Assembly: GCF_009857535.1 (NCBI RefSeq)
Contig: NZ_WWCS01000004.1
Coordinates: 248,001 to 312,000 of the forward strand
Direction of reading: 5' to 3'
Length of the DNA stretch: 64,000 bases
Source: Duganella margarita
GTDB lineage: Bacteria; Pseudomonadota; Gammaproteobacteria; Burkholderiales; Burkholderiaceae_D
In this document: positions 42,745-51,554 of the stretch, piece by piece
How the letters are laid out: the number at the start of each line of letters is the position of its first letter
Numbering within the stretch: the stretch's first letter is position 1
Position numbers and translations under genes: made by a program
Notes under the pieces: model-generated
Seen by the model: only the letters and a program-made list of their open reading frames with translations
Database searches by the model: none
What the model was told of the DNA's origin: nothing

Positions 42745-43983
42745 ATGAAAGCAGTTGCAGGTTTGAGCGCAGTCCTGGCCATGGCGCTGGCCGCCCCACT
42801 GGCGCTGGCGCAGGAGGCTGCGCCAGCCGATCCCGTCTCGGTGCTGGTCAAGCAGCTGGAGCTGGACAAATACAAGGCCACCATCAAGAGCCTGGCCCAG
42901 TTCGGCGACCGCCGCCAGGGCACGCAGCGCAACCGCGATGCTCTGGACTGGATCGAGGCGCAACTCAAATCCTACGGCTGCACCAATACGGAACGCCTGC
43001 AATACCAGTTCACCCAGCCGGCGCCTGGCGCGCCATCAGCCCGGCGCGCGGCCGGTATTCCGAGTGGCGGCGCGGGCGGTCCGGCCGGGCAAGGCGGTAG
43101 CACGCTGTTCGGCAACCGCATTCCGACCGGCGTCAATGCCGATCCGATGCGCCAGCCCAACGAGCGCCTGCGCGCGCTGAACGCCGAGCAGACGCCGGTC
43201 GGCACCTCGCTGCGCGAGAATGTCTACTGCACCAAGGTCGGCAAGACGCATCCGGAAGAGATGTACATCGTCAGCGCCCATATGGACGGCATCGGCTTCG
43301 GCGAAGCGGCCAACGACGACGGCTCCGGCACCGCGCTGGTGATGGAGCTGGCGCGCATCTTCAGCATGCCGGGCGTGGAGACCGATCGCTCGATCCGCTT
43401 CATCCTGTGGAACAACGAGGAAACCGGCTTGAATGGCGCCGCTGCCTACGTCGAGCAGCGCAAGGATTTGCAGGGCATCGAATCGCCGAAAGGTTCGGGC
43501 AAGTATCCGGAGCCGAAGTGGCTGGGCATGATCCAGCACGACATGATGATGTACGACCATGGCATGCCGATACCAAAGCAGGACGCCAGCGGCAAGACCA
43601 TCTATGTGTCGCCGCCGGAGCAGCGGCTGGAGGCGGATGTCAACATCGAGTACCAGGCGGTGTCGAAGCAGGCCGAGGGTTCGGCCAGGCTGGCATGGGC
43701 CTTCCGCGCCGCCAACGACAAGTATGCGACCAACTATCCGGCCGCCGTCGGCTTCCACATGACGAATACCGATTCGACGCCGTTCATGGATCTGGTGCCG
43801 TCGATTTCGCTGCGCGAGAATGAGCGCGGCCAGCAGATCGGCGCCGGCTGGAACCCGAACTGGCACCAGCCGACCGACAACTACGACACCTATTCCGACA
43901 AGGACTTCCTGCTTGGTCTGAATGCGGCGCAGACCACGCTGTCCGGCGTGGCGCAGCTGGCCGGCACCCGCATCAGCAAGTAG
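42745..43983 (+). CDS. Secreted M28-family zinc aminopeptidase
   Basis: A 412-aa secreted peptidase with signal peptide (residues about 4-22, ending LALA). The two-zinc site is visible in order: His in VSAHMDG, Asp in ANDDGSGT, Glu-Glu in NNEETGLNG, Asp in IQHDMMM and His in NWHQPTDNYD. A Gly/Ser/Ala-rich insertion lies around residues 92-120 (SARRAAGIPSGGAGGPAGQG), which is unusual and probably a flexible loop. AAAGGATGACCC precedes the ATG. It likely releases amino acids from extracellular peptides. Confidence 0.9.
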   Translation: MKAVAGLSAVLAMALAAPLALAQEAAPADPVSVLVKQLELDKYKATIKSLAQFGDRRQGTQRNRDALDWIEAQLKSYGCTNTERLQYQFTQPAPGAPSARRAAGIPSGGAGGPAGQGGSTLFGNRIPTGVNADPMRQPNERLRALNAEQTPVGTSLRENVYCTKVGKTHPEEMYIVSAHMDGIGFGEAANDDGSGTALVMELARIFSMPGVETDRSIRFILWNNEETGLNGAAAYVEQRKDLQGIESPKGSGKYPEPKWLGMIQHDMMMYDHGMPIPKQDASGKTIYVSPPEQRLEADVNIEYQAVSKQAEGSARLAWAFRAANDKYATNYPAAVGFHMTNTDSTPFMDLVPSISLRENERGQQIGAGWNPNWHQPTDNYDTYSDKDFLLGLNAAQTTLSGVAQLAGTRISK

Positions 43984-44652
43984 TTACTGCGTCGCGTATT
44001 GCGCCGAACGCGGGCCGTACAGCAGGCCGTTGTTGTTCATGCCCGCCGACAGCAGGCGCACGCTGGCCACGCCGGCCACCGGGTGCGACTGGTCGGTGGT
44101 GCTGTTGATGACCTGCTTGACGGCCGCCGCCACCAGCGCGCCGATCAAACCGCCGCCGCCGTTGTTGCCGCCTTCGTTGTTGGAGGCGCTGGCGGCGCCG
44201 GTCCACAGTACGGTGCCGGTTTTCAGGTCGACCAGCTTGGCCTGCACCGAGACCACCACCACGCTATCGAGCACGGTATAGGTCGCGCCGTACTTGGAGA
44301 TGGTGATGTACAGGCCGGCGTCGGCGCCAAAGATCTCCTGCAGCTTGGCCGGCGGCAGCGTGTGGATATCCTGCGCCACCGTCATGCCGTTCTGCTTGAA
44401 GGTCTCGCCCACCAGGCCCACCGGCAGCACGTAGTAGCCGGCTTCCGCCAGCGGATACGTCACTTGCGCATAGACGCTGTTGCCGGCGTTGACTTCCGGC
44501 GAATTGTTCAGCGGCGGCAGCACCAGGATCGAGCGCGGCTTGGCGGCCTTGAAGGCGGTGTAGTCGTACGCCGCCGGCTTGTTGCTGGCGCAGCCGACGG
44601 CCAGCAGCATCGGCGCCACGCAGGCCGCCAGTTTCAGGAATCGCTTGATCAT
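43984..44652 (-). CDS. Outer-membrane lipoprotein, DUF799/GNA1162-like
   Basis: A 222-aa lipoprotein with lipobox LLAVGC (Cys21). It contains RSILVLPPLNNSPEVNA, YYVLPVGLVGETFKQNGM and a Gly/Asn-rich stretch (NNEGGNNGGGG) before a hydrophobic LIGALVAAAVKQV. This matches DUF799 proteins such as Neisseria GNA1162. It is the third gene of a lipoprotein operon (CsgG-like, DUF4810-like, DUF799) and overlaps the second by 4 nt. A secretion-channel-related assembly has been proposed for such trios; the function remains unknown. Confidence 0.85.
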   Translation of the reverse strand: MIKRFLKLAACVAPMLLAVGCASNKPAAYDYTAFKAAKPRSILVLPPLNNSPEVNAGNSVYAQVTYPLAEAGYYVLPVGLVGETFKQNGMTVAQDIHTLPPAKLQEIFGADAGLYITISKYGATYTVLDSVVVVSVQAKLVDLKTGTVLWTGAASASNNEGGNNGGGGLIGALVAAAVKQVINSTTDQSHPVAGVASVRLLSAGMNNNGLLYGPRSAQYATQ

Positions 44653-45020
44653 ATCTTGTCACCCTTCTTTACCTTGGCCAGCAGGAAGTCCATATACGTG
44701 GCCGACTCCGGGAACAGTTTTTTCTCGTCCTCGAATTGCGCCACCATCTGGTCCGACTTGCCGGCGATCGAGTACAGCATGCCGAGGTGGGCGTGGAAGC
44801 CCGGCGGCACCGACGCGCCCTTGGCGCTGATGGTTTGCAGCGCCTTTTCCATTTCAGCGATCTGCTGGTCCGGGCTCTCGCCCTTCAGGTGCTGATACAC
44901 CTGCGGCTGATAGCCGTCCCAGCCGTACAAGGTTTTCGGCGGCGACGCGCAGCCGGTCAGGAAGGCCGTGCCGGCCAGCGCCAGCACCAGGCCGGCGCGC
45001 TTGATGTTCGTCATGTGCAT
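44649..45020 (-). CDS. Small lipoprotein, DUF4810-like
   Basis: A 123-aa lipoprotein with lipobox FLTGC (Cys24). The sequence PKTLYGWDGYQPQVYQHLK and the TPR-like helices (HAHLGMLYSIAGKSDQMV, LFPESATYMDFLLAKV) are typical of DUF4810. It lies between the CsgG-like and DUF799-like genes and is coupled to the latter by an ATGA overlap. An alternative ATG is 6 nt downstream. Confidence 0.83.
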   Translation of the reverse strand: MHMTNIKRAGLVLALAGTAFLTGCASPPKTLYGWDGYQPQVYQHLKGESPDQQIAEMEKALQTISAKGASVPPGFHAHLGMLYSIAGKSDQMVAQFEDEKKLFPESATYMDFLLAKVKKGDKI

Positions 45021-45031
45021 GAAGGTCCGCC

Positions 45032-45709
45032 TTATCGACGCAGGTTGAGCGCGCCGGCGTCGACGCCAGCCACCAGTTTGTCCACTGCTTCGCGCATGGC
45101 CAGGTCCAGCACCTTGCCGTTCAGCGTGGCGTCATAGCTGGCGGTGCCGCCAAAGCCCAGCACTTCGCGGTTCGACAGGCTGTATTCGCCGGCGCCGGCC
45201 GCCGAGTACACCACTTCCGAGGTCGCGATGTTGACCACGTTGAGCGTGACCTTGGCGTAGGCCACCTGGGTCTTGCCGCGGCCGACGATGCCGAACAGCT
45301 GGTGGTCGCCCACTTCCTTGCGGCCGAATTCGGTCACGTCGCCGGTGACGATGTAATCGGCGCCCTTGATCGATTGCGCCTGCTGCTTGAAGCCGGCTTC
45401 CTGTTTCATTTCGCTCAGGTTGTCGCGGTCCAGCACGTTGAAGCGGTTGCTCTGTTGCAGGTGCGAGATCAGCACCGTCTTGGCCTGGCTGCCCAGCCGG
45501 TCGACGCCGTCCGAGAAGACGCCGCGCATGAAGCTGGAGCGGTTGTCGAACTTGCCGACCGCGATCGGCGAACGTGGACCCGCGTATGGCTTGGTGGCGC
45601 TGGCCGTGGTGGCCACGGCGACCGCTTGCGAACTTTCGGTGGCGCAGCCGGCCAGCGCCGATACGGCCATGACTGCCGCCAGCAACTGGATGGTTTTCAT
45701 CTTTTTCAT
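45032..45709 (-). CDS. CsgG/HfaB-family lipoprotein
   Basis: A 225-aa lipoprotein with lipobox ALAGC (Cys22). Family features are RSPIAVGKFDNRSSF, a variable loop, QTKVLISHL-like TVLISHLQQSNRFNVLDRDNL, DYIVTGDVTEFG and the two long beta-hairpins around VAYAKVTLNVVNIATSEVVYS. CsgG forms the curli export pore. Here no curli subunit genes are nearby, and the gene starts the DUF4810/DUF799 trio, so it is a CsgG relative of different use. AGGG precedes the ATG. Confidence 0.88.
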   Translation of the reverse strand: MKKMKTIQLLAAVMAVSALAGCATESSQAVAVATTASATKPYAGPRSPIAVGKFDNRSSFMRGVFSDGVDRLGSQAKTVLISHLQQSNRFNVLDRDNLSEMKQEAGFKQQAQSIKGADYIVTGDVTEFGRKEVGDHQLFGIVGRGKTQVAYAKVTLNVVNIATSEVVYSAAGAGEYSLSNREVLGFGGTASYDATLNGKVLDLAMREAVDKLVAGVDAGALNLRR

Positions 45710-45807
45710 TATTTTCCCTGTAGTGAACTGGATTCTTGCTTAACAACAAAGAATTCCAAGGGGAAATTTTATAGAGTTTTGCTGCTGGGAATCTATCCAA
45801 TAGTCAC

Positions 45808-46024
45808 TCAGAGCAACGCTTGCAGGACGATGTCATGCACGTGCTGGGCCGGTGGGCTCAGATGCGGCGCGGCGCGGTACAGGCGCAGGCCGATCTCGGG
45901 CAGCGGCGGCAGCGATGGCGCGTCCAGCAGGCGCAATGATGGCGGCAGCCCACACGCCCGACAGGCCGGGACTGGTGAAAACGATGCGCCACGGGATGCC
46001 TGCCTGGTCCAGCGCGCGCGTGGC
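45808..46024 (-). pseudogene. LysR-family regulator remnant with frameshift
   Basis: Two minus-strand frames carry neighbouring parts of a LysR C-terminal domain. ATRALDQAGIPWRIVFTSPG, then LSGVWAA, lies in one frame (about 46024-45945). GLPPSLRLLDAP, LPPLPEIGLRLYRA and HLSPPAQHVHDIVLQALL lie in another (about 45951-45808). A shift near 45948 breaks the gene and no DNA-binding domain remains upstream. The gap between this and the flagellin gene holds only out-of-frame sequence. Confidence 0.7.
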
Positions 46025-46177
46025 GGCGGCGCGTTTGCTGGCGTGGCGCGGACCTTCGGCTGGCCGTCGGTGAAGACGTGGACGCCGTGGCATGCGACGG
46101 TAAAGAGGCCTATGCGCAGCAGGCGTTGGCGCACGGCGCGCTGGCGGTGGTAGGCGGCGCGGGAGGCGGCGGAGGCC

Positions 46178-47629
46178 TTAGCGCAGCAGTTGCAGCACTT
46201 GTTTCGGCAGCGCGTTGGCTTGCGCGACGATCGCCGCGCCGGCCTGGCTGAGCACATCGCTGCGCGTCAGCTGCGTCGCTTCAGTCGCATAGTCGGTGTC
46301 CATGATGCGCGAGCGCGCTGTCGACAGATTGTCGGCCGTGTTGCTGGCATTGCTCGCGGCGGCAGTCAGCCGGTTGTTGAACGCACCCAGCGCCGCGCGG
46401 ACATCGTCCACCTGCGCCAGCTTGGCGTCGAGATAATCCAGCGCGTCGCTGGCGCCGCTGTGGGTCGATAAGTCCATCGGCGGCTCGCCCGGGGTCGAGA
46501 TATTCTGCAAAACCAGTTCCGGCGGCCCGACCACCACCGAAGGCTGCGTGCCTGCGACCAGTCCCGCCTTGGCGGGATTGGCACCGCCGATCCGCATGCT
46601 ATGGCTGCCAGGGCCCGCCGCACCGGTAATCGTCAGCGCCCCTTTACCCGCGCCCGGCGTCAGCCCCAACGAGGCCAGCGCGCCAGCCGACGATTCGGTC
46701 AGCACAATATCGCGGCCATCGGCGGCAGTGACGGTCAGGATGCCGCCATTGGCGCTGGCGCTCACGCCAACGCCCGCCGCGCTGATGGCTGCTGCAGCAT
46801 CAGCCGCGCGCGCCGCAGCCGTGGCGCCGGCAATCGCGCCGATCGCCACGCCGTTTACCGAGAACGCGCCGCTGCCCAGCGAACCGCTGGCGCCGACCGC
46901 GCCGGTCAGCGTGGTGACGGCCGATGCCGAGACATCAAGGATATTGGCGGCATTTACCGCCGCCGCCAGTGCATAAGCGCTATCCGCCCCCTGCCCCGGC
47001 AGCGCGCCGGCCACCGACGCGCCCACCACCGCATTGTTGATCGCCAGGTCGCCGTATTGCAGCGCGCCGATCACGGCGGTGCCGGTGGCGGTGGACTGCT
47101 GCGGCGCGATGTTCACCATGGCGCGCGTAATGCTTGGCAGGATCACCGCCTGCGGAATGCGCAGCGCCACTGTCTGCCCGGATTGCGACCCCACCTGCAA
47201 CTGGTCGGAAAACGACCCATCCAGCAGCCGCCGGTCATTGAAACGGGTGTCGTCGACGATATCGACATTGGCCGCCACCAGCGCATCGACCTCCTGCTGG
47301 ATCGACTGCCGGTCGAGTTTGTTGTTGGTGTCATTGGCCGCCTGCACCGCCAGTTCGCGCATGCGCTGATAATTTTCCGTCAACTGGCCGGCAGCGCCGT
47401 CGGCGACCTGCACTAGCGAAATGCCATCATTGATATTTTGCGTCGCCCGGTGCAGGCCATTGATCTGCGCCGTCATGCGATCGCCGATCGCCTGTCCGGC
47501 CGCGTCATCGCTGGCCGAATTGATGCGCAACCCACTCGACAGCCGCTGCACATGCACGGCCAGATCCGCGCTCGAACGCGTGTAGCTGCGTTGGGCGTTG
47601 AGCGACTCGAGGTTGGTGTTGATCTGCAT
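46178..47629 (-). CDS. fliC: Flagellin
   Basis: A 483-aa flagellin. The N-terminal D0/D1 region reads MQINTNLESLNAQRSYTRSS, SSGLRINSASDDAAGQAIG and NINDGISLVQVADGA. The C-terminal D0/D1 region has ARSRIMDTDYATEATQLTR and ALPKQVLQLLR. Between them, an Ala/Gly-rich variable region (about residues 180-380) would be the exposed domain. The start MQINTNL is standard; its ribosome-binding site is weak. A sigma-28-type promoter lies 44 nt upstream. No other flagellar genes are in the window, so this is an extra or detached flagellin gene next to a cyclic-di-GMP signalling operon. Confidence 0.92.
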   Translation of the reverse strand: MQINTNLESLNAQRSYTRSSADLAVHVQRLSSGLRINSASDDAAGQAIGDRMTAQINGLHRATQNINDGISLVQVADGAAGQLTENYQRMRELAVQAANDTNNKLDRQSIQQEVDALVAANVDIVDDTRFNDRRLLDGSFSDQLQVGSQSGQTVALRIPQAVILPSITRAMVNIAPQQSTATGTAVIGALQYGDLAINNAVVGASVAGALPGQGADSAYALAAAVNAANILDVSASAVTTLTGAVGASGSLGSGAFSVNGVAIGAIAGATAAARAADAAAAISAAGVGVSASANGGILTVTAADGRDIVLTESSAGALASLGLTPGAGKGALTITGAAGPGSHSMRIGGANPAKAGLVAGTQPSVVVGPPELVLQNISTPGEPPMDLSTHSGASDALDYLDAKLAQVDDVRAALGAFNNRLTAAASNASNTADNLSTARSRIMDTDYATEATQLTRSDVLSQAGAAIVAQANALPKQVLQLLR

Positions 47630-47672
47630 GGGGGCGCGCGGTTCCAAGCGCCGAATTGCGCTGGTCGTCTAA

Positions 47673-47699
47673 TTAACGGCAAAGCAGGGCAAGACTTGA
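47673..47699 (-). promoter_or_regulatory. Sigma-28 (FliA)-type promoter of the flagellin gene
   Basis: On the minus strand TCAAGTCT (47692-47699), 11 bp, and GCCGTTAA (47673-47680) match the FliA consensus TAAAGTTT-N11-GCCGATAA at 13 of 16 positions. A start near 47666 gives a leader of about 37 nt. Confidence 0.75.
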
Positions 47700-47708
47700 A
47701 CCGCGCGC

Positions 47709-49304
47709 TTAGCCCGGCGAGCCGTCCATGCGCTCACGCAGCAGCGCGAGCTGGGCCGGCTCCATGCGGCTGGCGGCGTTGGGCAGGTAGCGGGCGGCGG
47801 CGTTGAAGCCGGCGCGGGCCGCCATGGTCAGCCACATCCAGGCCTGGCCGGCGTCCGTCTGCACGCCCTGCCCGGCCAGATACATCAGGCCCAGATTGAA
47901 CTGCGCCCGCACGTGGCCCTGGCTGGCCGCCTGCAGATACCAGTGGTGCGCCTGCGCGTAATCGCGCGGCACGCCGAGGCCATTGTCATAGCGCAGACCC
48001 AGTGCAAACTGCGCCTGCGTGTGATTCTGCTCGGCCGCTTTGCGATACCATTGCGTGGCCTGCACGCTGTCGGGCTGCGGGCCGTCGTCGTTATCGAACA
48101 GCAGGCCAAGGCTGTACTGGGCCGCCGCATAATCCTGCTCGGCGGCGCGCCGGTACCAGCCCATCGCCTTGCGATAATCCTGCGGCACGCCGCGTCCCGT
48201 CTCGTAGCGCAGGCCGAGGTCGAACTGCGCCCGCAAATGCCCCTGGTCGGCGGCCTTGCGGTACCAGAAGATCGCCTCCTGGTGATCCATCATGACGCCA
48301 TGGCCGGCGTCGTACAGCATGCCGAGGTGGTACTGCGCGCCGGGGAAGCCCTGCTCCGCCGCCTTGCGATACCAGAGCTGCGCCTGTTCGTAATCCTGCT
48401 CCACGCCCTGGCCATGGTCATAGCGCAGGCCGAGGTTATTCTGCGCCGCCGCGTGCCCCTGCTCGGCCGCCTTGCGATACCAGTCCAGCGCCTTCTGCTC
48501 GTCGCGCGGCACTCCCTGGCCGTTATCGTAGATCAGGCCCAGGTTGAACTGCGAGCTCGCATGGTCCTGCTCCGCCGCGCGGCGATACCACAGGATGGCC
48601 TTCTGCGAATCCTGCGCGATGCCGTCGCCTTTGTCGAAGCGCAGCGCCAGGTTGAACTGCGCCGCTGCATAGCCCTGATCGGCGGCCTTGCGATACCACG
48701 ACAGCGCCTGCCCCACATCCTGCTGCACGCCCTGGCCATTGTCATAGCGCAGGCCCAGGTTGAACTGCGCGCGCGCATAGCCCTGCTCCGCCGCCTTGCG
48801 GTACCAGAAGATGGCCTGCTTGAAGTCCTGCGGCACGCCCTTGCCGGTGTCGTACATCATGCCGAGGTTATTCTGCGCGCCGGCGTCGCCCTGCTCGGCC
48901 GCCTTGCTGAACCACAGCATGGCCTGCTGCGTATCATTCGGCACGCCCTGACCCTTGGCGTACAGCCAGCCCAGGTTGTACTGCGCGGCCGCATAGCCCT
49001 GCTCCGCCGCCTTGCGGTACCACGCCGCCGCCTCCTCGAAATTCTGCTCGACGCCCTGGCCCTTCTGATACATCACGCCCAGGTTGTACTGCGCGTGTTC
49101 CAGTCCCGATTGCGCGGCCTGGCGATACCACACCACCGCCAGCTCGAAGCTCTGGGCAACGCCCTGGCCGTTGAAGTACATAAAGCCCAGGCTATGCTGG
49201 GCGTTGGCGACGCCGCGCTCGGCCAGTCCCTTCACGCGCAGGAATTCTGCGGTGTACGTGCTGCCGTTACTGGCGTCGGCGTCGTTGGGACCGTACTTCG
49301 TCAT
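47709..49304 (-). CDS. Sel1-repeat (SLR) protein with 13 repeats
   Basis: A 531-aa protein made almost entirely of 36-residue Sel1-like repeats (consensus A.WYRKAAEQG.A.AQ.NLG), each with a GQGV-like turn. Thirteen are countable from residue about 33 to 495, and the eleventh has a degenerate DDGP turn. There is no signal peptide, so it is probably cytoplasmic. SLR proteins act as scaffolds in signalling and exopolysaccharide or motility control. Its ATG overlaps the stop codon of the GGDEF-EAL gene by 1 nt (TGATG), so it is translated with that protein and may bind it. Confidence 0.92.
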   Translation of the reverse strand: MTKYGPNDADASNGSTYTAEFLRVKGLAERGVANAQHSLGFMYFNGQGVAQSFELAVVWYRQAAQSGLEHAQYNLGVMYQKGQGVEQNFEEAAAWYRKAAEQGYAAAQYNLGWLYAKGQGVPNDTQQAMLWFSKAAEQGDAGAQNNLGMMYDTGKGVPQDFKQAIFWYRKAAEQGYARAQFNLGLRYDNGQGVQQDVGQALSWYRKAADQGYAAAQFNLALRFDKGDGIAQDSQKAILWYRRAAEQDHASSQFNLGLIYDNGQGVPRDEQKALDWYRKAAEQGHAAAQNNLGLRYDHGQGVEQDYEQAQLWYRKAAEQGFPGAQYHLGMLYDAGHGVMMDHQEAIFWYRKAADQGHLRAQFDLGLRYETGRGVPQDYRKAMGWYRRAAEQDYAAAQYSLGLLFDNDDGPQPDSVQATQWYRKAAEQNHTQAQFALGLRYDNGLGVPRDYAQAHHWYLQAASQGHVRAQFNLGLMYLAGQGVQTDAGQAWMWLTMAARAGFNAAARYLPNAASRMEPAQLALLRERMDGSPG

Positions 49305-51550
49305 CAGGCCTGAATCGCGATCATTGAGGGTTCATACTCGGCCACCGTCACCGGCGACGCATAACGGCGGTTCTGTTCGTGCAGCACATCGATAAAGCTC
49401 TCCAGCGAAATCGGGCGGTGGTACAGATAGCCCTGCATCGTGGTGCAGCCATTGGCTTCGAGGTAACGCGACTGCACGTCGGTCTCCACGCCTTCCGCCA
49501 CCAGGTGCAGACCCAGTCCGCGCGCGATCGAGATGATCGCTAAAATCACCGGATAGTGGCCGTTCTCGTCGTGGATCTCCTTGACGAAGGACTGGTCGAT
49601 CTTGATGGTGTGGATCGGGAAGCGGTGCAGATACGCCAGCGACGAATAGCCGGTGCCGAAATCGTCGATCGCCACCGACACCCCCAGCTGGCACAATTTG
49701 TTGAGCTGATCGATCGCATACTGCGGATTGCGGATGCAGATATTCTCGGTGATCTCGACCTCGATCTGCGCCGGCGAAATGCCGTAGCGCGTCAGCGCGC
49801 CGCGCATCTTCTCGAAGAAGTCGCCGCGGTCCAGATACTGCGGCGACAGATTCAGCGACAGGCGGATCGCCTCGCCGCCGGCCGCGTTCCATTGCAGCAG
49901 GTCGCGGCACAGGGCGCCCAGCATCCAGTCGGAGATCGGCAGCATCAGGCCATTCTCTTCGGCGAACGGCAAAAACTCGCCGGCCGACAGCAAACCGCGC
50001 TGCGGATGGTTCCAGCGCATCAGCCCTTCGGCGCCGATGATGCGGCCGGTGGCCACGTCCAGCTGCGGCTGGTAATACATTTCCAGCTCGTTGTGCTCCA
50101 GCGCCTTGCGCAGCGCCTGTTCCAGCGCGATCTTCTGGTGCGACACATCCAGCATCGAGTTGTGATAGAAGCTGTGGCCATTCTTGCCCAGCGCTTTCAC
50201 CTGATACATGGCGATGTCCGCATGGCGCAGCAGTTCGTCGATGGTTTCGCCGTCGGTCGGATACACCGCGATGCCGATCGAGGCCGAGATGTGCACCTCG
50301 TGCCCATCCAGGTCGAACGGCCGTTGCAGGCTTTCCAGGAACTTGTCGGCGATGGCCTTGGCGTCCTGGCGGTCGCGCAGCTCCGGCAGCACGATGGTGA
50401 ATTCGTCGCCGCCCTGGCGCGCCAGCGTATCGCCGCGGCGCAGGCAATCCTTCAGGCGCGCCGCCACCTGCTGCAGCAGTTCGTCGCCTTTGACGTGGCC
50501 CAGCGTATCGTTGACCAGCTTGAAGCGGTCCAGATCGACGAACATCACCGCCAGCTCGGTCAGTTTGCGCTTGGCCTGGATCACGGCCAGGCCCAGACGG
50601 TCCTTGAACAGCATGCGGTTCGGCAGGTCGGTCAGGATGTCGTGATAGGCCTGGTACGAAATCACTTCCTCGGCGCGCTTGCGGTCCGTGATGTCGCGCG
50701 CCACGCCGTAGGTGCCGAAGAACTCGCGCGTCTTCACGTCGTGGTCGGGAACGTGCATGCCGATCGCGTTGAGCGAAATCGTCATCAGCGTATTGTTGAA
50801 GGTGCGCTCGACGCCACCGCCGGCGCCGCTGCCGGGATGGCACTTGAGGCGCAGCTCGACGTTGCGCGAAGCCCGTTCATCGACGCGGCGCTCGTTGAAC
50901 GCATAGCGCGCGCGCTCCTGGTCTTCATCGTGCACCAGCACCGAGTAATGGCGGCCGATCAGCTCTTCGCGCGTAAAGCCTAGCAGCTGCTGCACGCGGT
51001 CGTTCACGAACGTGAATTTGCCTTCGTGGTTCAGCGTGTAGATGATGTCCGGCGACGAGTCCACCAGGTAGCGGTACATTTTCTCCGAGTTTTCCAGCTG
51101 GCCGGCGATGCGCTCGTTCTCCACCGCCAGCTGACGCTTCTGCAGCGCGTTCTTGACGGTCTTGAGCAACTCCTCGCGGCTGTACGGCTTGCGCAGGTAG
51201 TCGTAGGCGCCGCGCTTCAGCGCGCCGATGGCCGCTTCGATGCCGACATCACCGCTCATCATGATCACATCGCAGTCGATGTCGCGGGCGTTGATGTAAT
51301 CCATGATCTCATGGCCGCTCATATCGGGCAGGCGCAGGTCGAGCAGGATCAGATCGAATTTCATCTTGGTCAGCTGCGCCAGCGCCTCGCTGCCGCAGGT
51401 GGCGGTCACCAGATGGTAATCGCGGTCTCGCAGCAACTCATACAACGACGACAGCAGGCGCGGTTCGTCATCGACAAGCAGCAGACGGGGACGATTATCA
51501 GAAGACAGAGGTTCGACGGGGGCTAGGTCGAAAGAGTTCAGGTTCATCAT
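49304..51550 (-). CDS. Response regulator with REC-PAS-GGDEF-EAL domains (cyclic-di-GMP turnover)
   Basis: A 748-aa signalling protein. The receiver domain spans residues about 22-135: Asp27/Asp28, phosphoacceptor Asp71 in LILLDLRLPD, Lys121. A PAS domain follows (about 155-290). GGDEF with intact motif at 380-384 is preceded by an inhibitory RxxD site (371-374). EAL spans about 475-730 with EGL in place of EAL at 508-510; the Glu is kept, as are ENI, DDFGTGYSSL, KIDQSFV and AEGVE. Both cyclase and phosphodiesterase activity therefore look possible. It follows the HDOD-kinase gene after 4 nt and is the likely phosphate receiver of that kinase. Confidence 0.95.
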   Translation of the reverse strand: MMNLNSFDLAPVEPLSSDNRPRLLLVDDEPRLLSSLYELLRDRDYHLVTATCGSEALAQLTKMKFDLILLDLRLPDMSGHEIMDYINARDIDCDVIMMSGDVGIEAAIGALKRGAYDYLRKPYSREELLKTVKNALQKRQLAVENERIAGQLENSEKMYRYLVDSSPDIIYTLNHEGKFTFVNDRVQQLLGFTREELIGRHYSVLVHDEDQERARYAFNERRVDERASRNVELRLKCHPGSGAGGGVERTFNNTLMTISLNAIGMHVPDHDVKTREFFGTYGVARDITDRKRAEEVISYQAYHDILTDLPNRMLFKDRLGLAVIQAKRKLTELAVMFVDLDRFKLVNDTLGHVKGDELLQQVAARLKDCLRRGDTLARQGGDEFTIVLPELRDRQDAKAIADKFLESLQRPFDLDGHEVHISASIGIAVYPTDGETIDELLRHADIAMYQVKALGKNGHSFYHNSMLDVSHQKIALEQALRKALEHNELEMYYQPQLDVATGRIIGAEGLMRWNHPQRGLLSAGEFLPFAEENGLMLPISDWMLGALCRDLLQWNAAGGEAIRLSLNLSPQYLDRGDFFEKMRGALTRYGISPAQIEVEITENICIRNPQYAIDQLNKLCQLGVSVAIDDFGTGYSSLAYLHRFPIHTIKIDQSFVKEIHDENGHYPVILAIISIARGLGLHLVAEGVETDVQSRYLEANGCTTMQGYLYHRPISLESFIDVLHEQNRRYASPVTVAEYEPSMIAIQA

Positions 51551-51554
51551 GGCC

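Noticed and set aside
45132..45800. A 222-aa minus-strand frame overlapping the CsgG-like gene
   Set aside because: It is an out-of-frame reading of the lipoprotein gene, full of Arg and Gly and without conserved parts.
47880..49200. Regular 108-nt spaced DNA similarity resembling an array
   Set aside because: It is the coding sequence of Sel1 repeats (36 codons each), not a CRISPR array; there are no identical short repeats with unique spacers.
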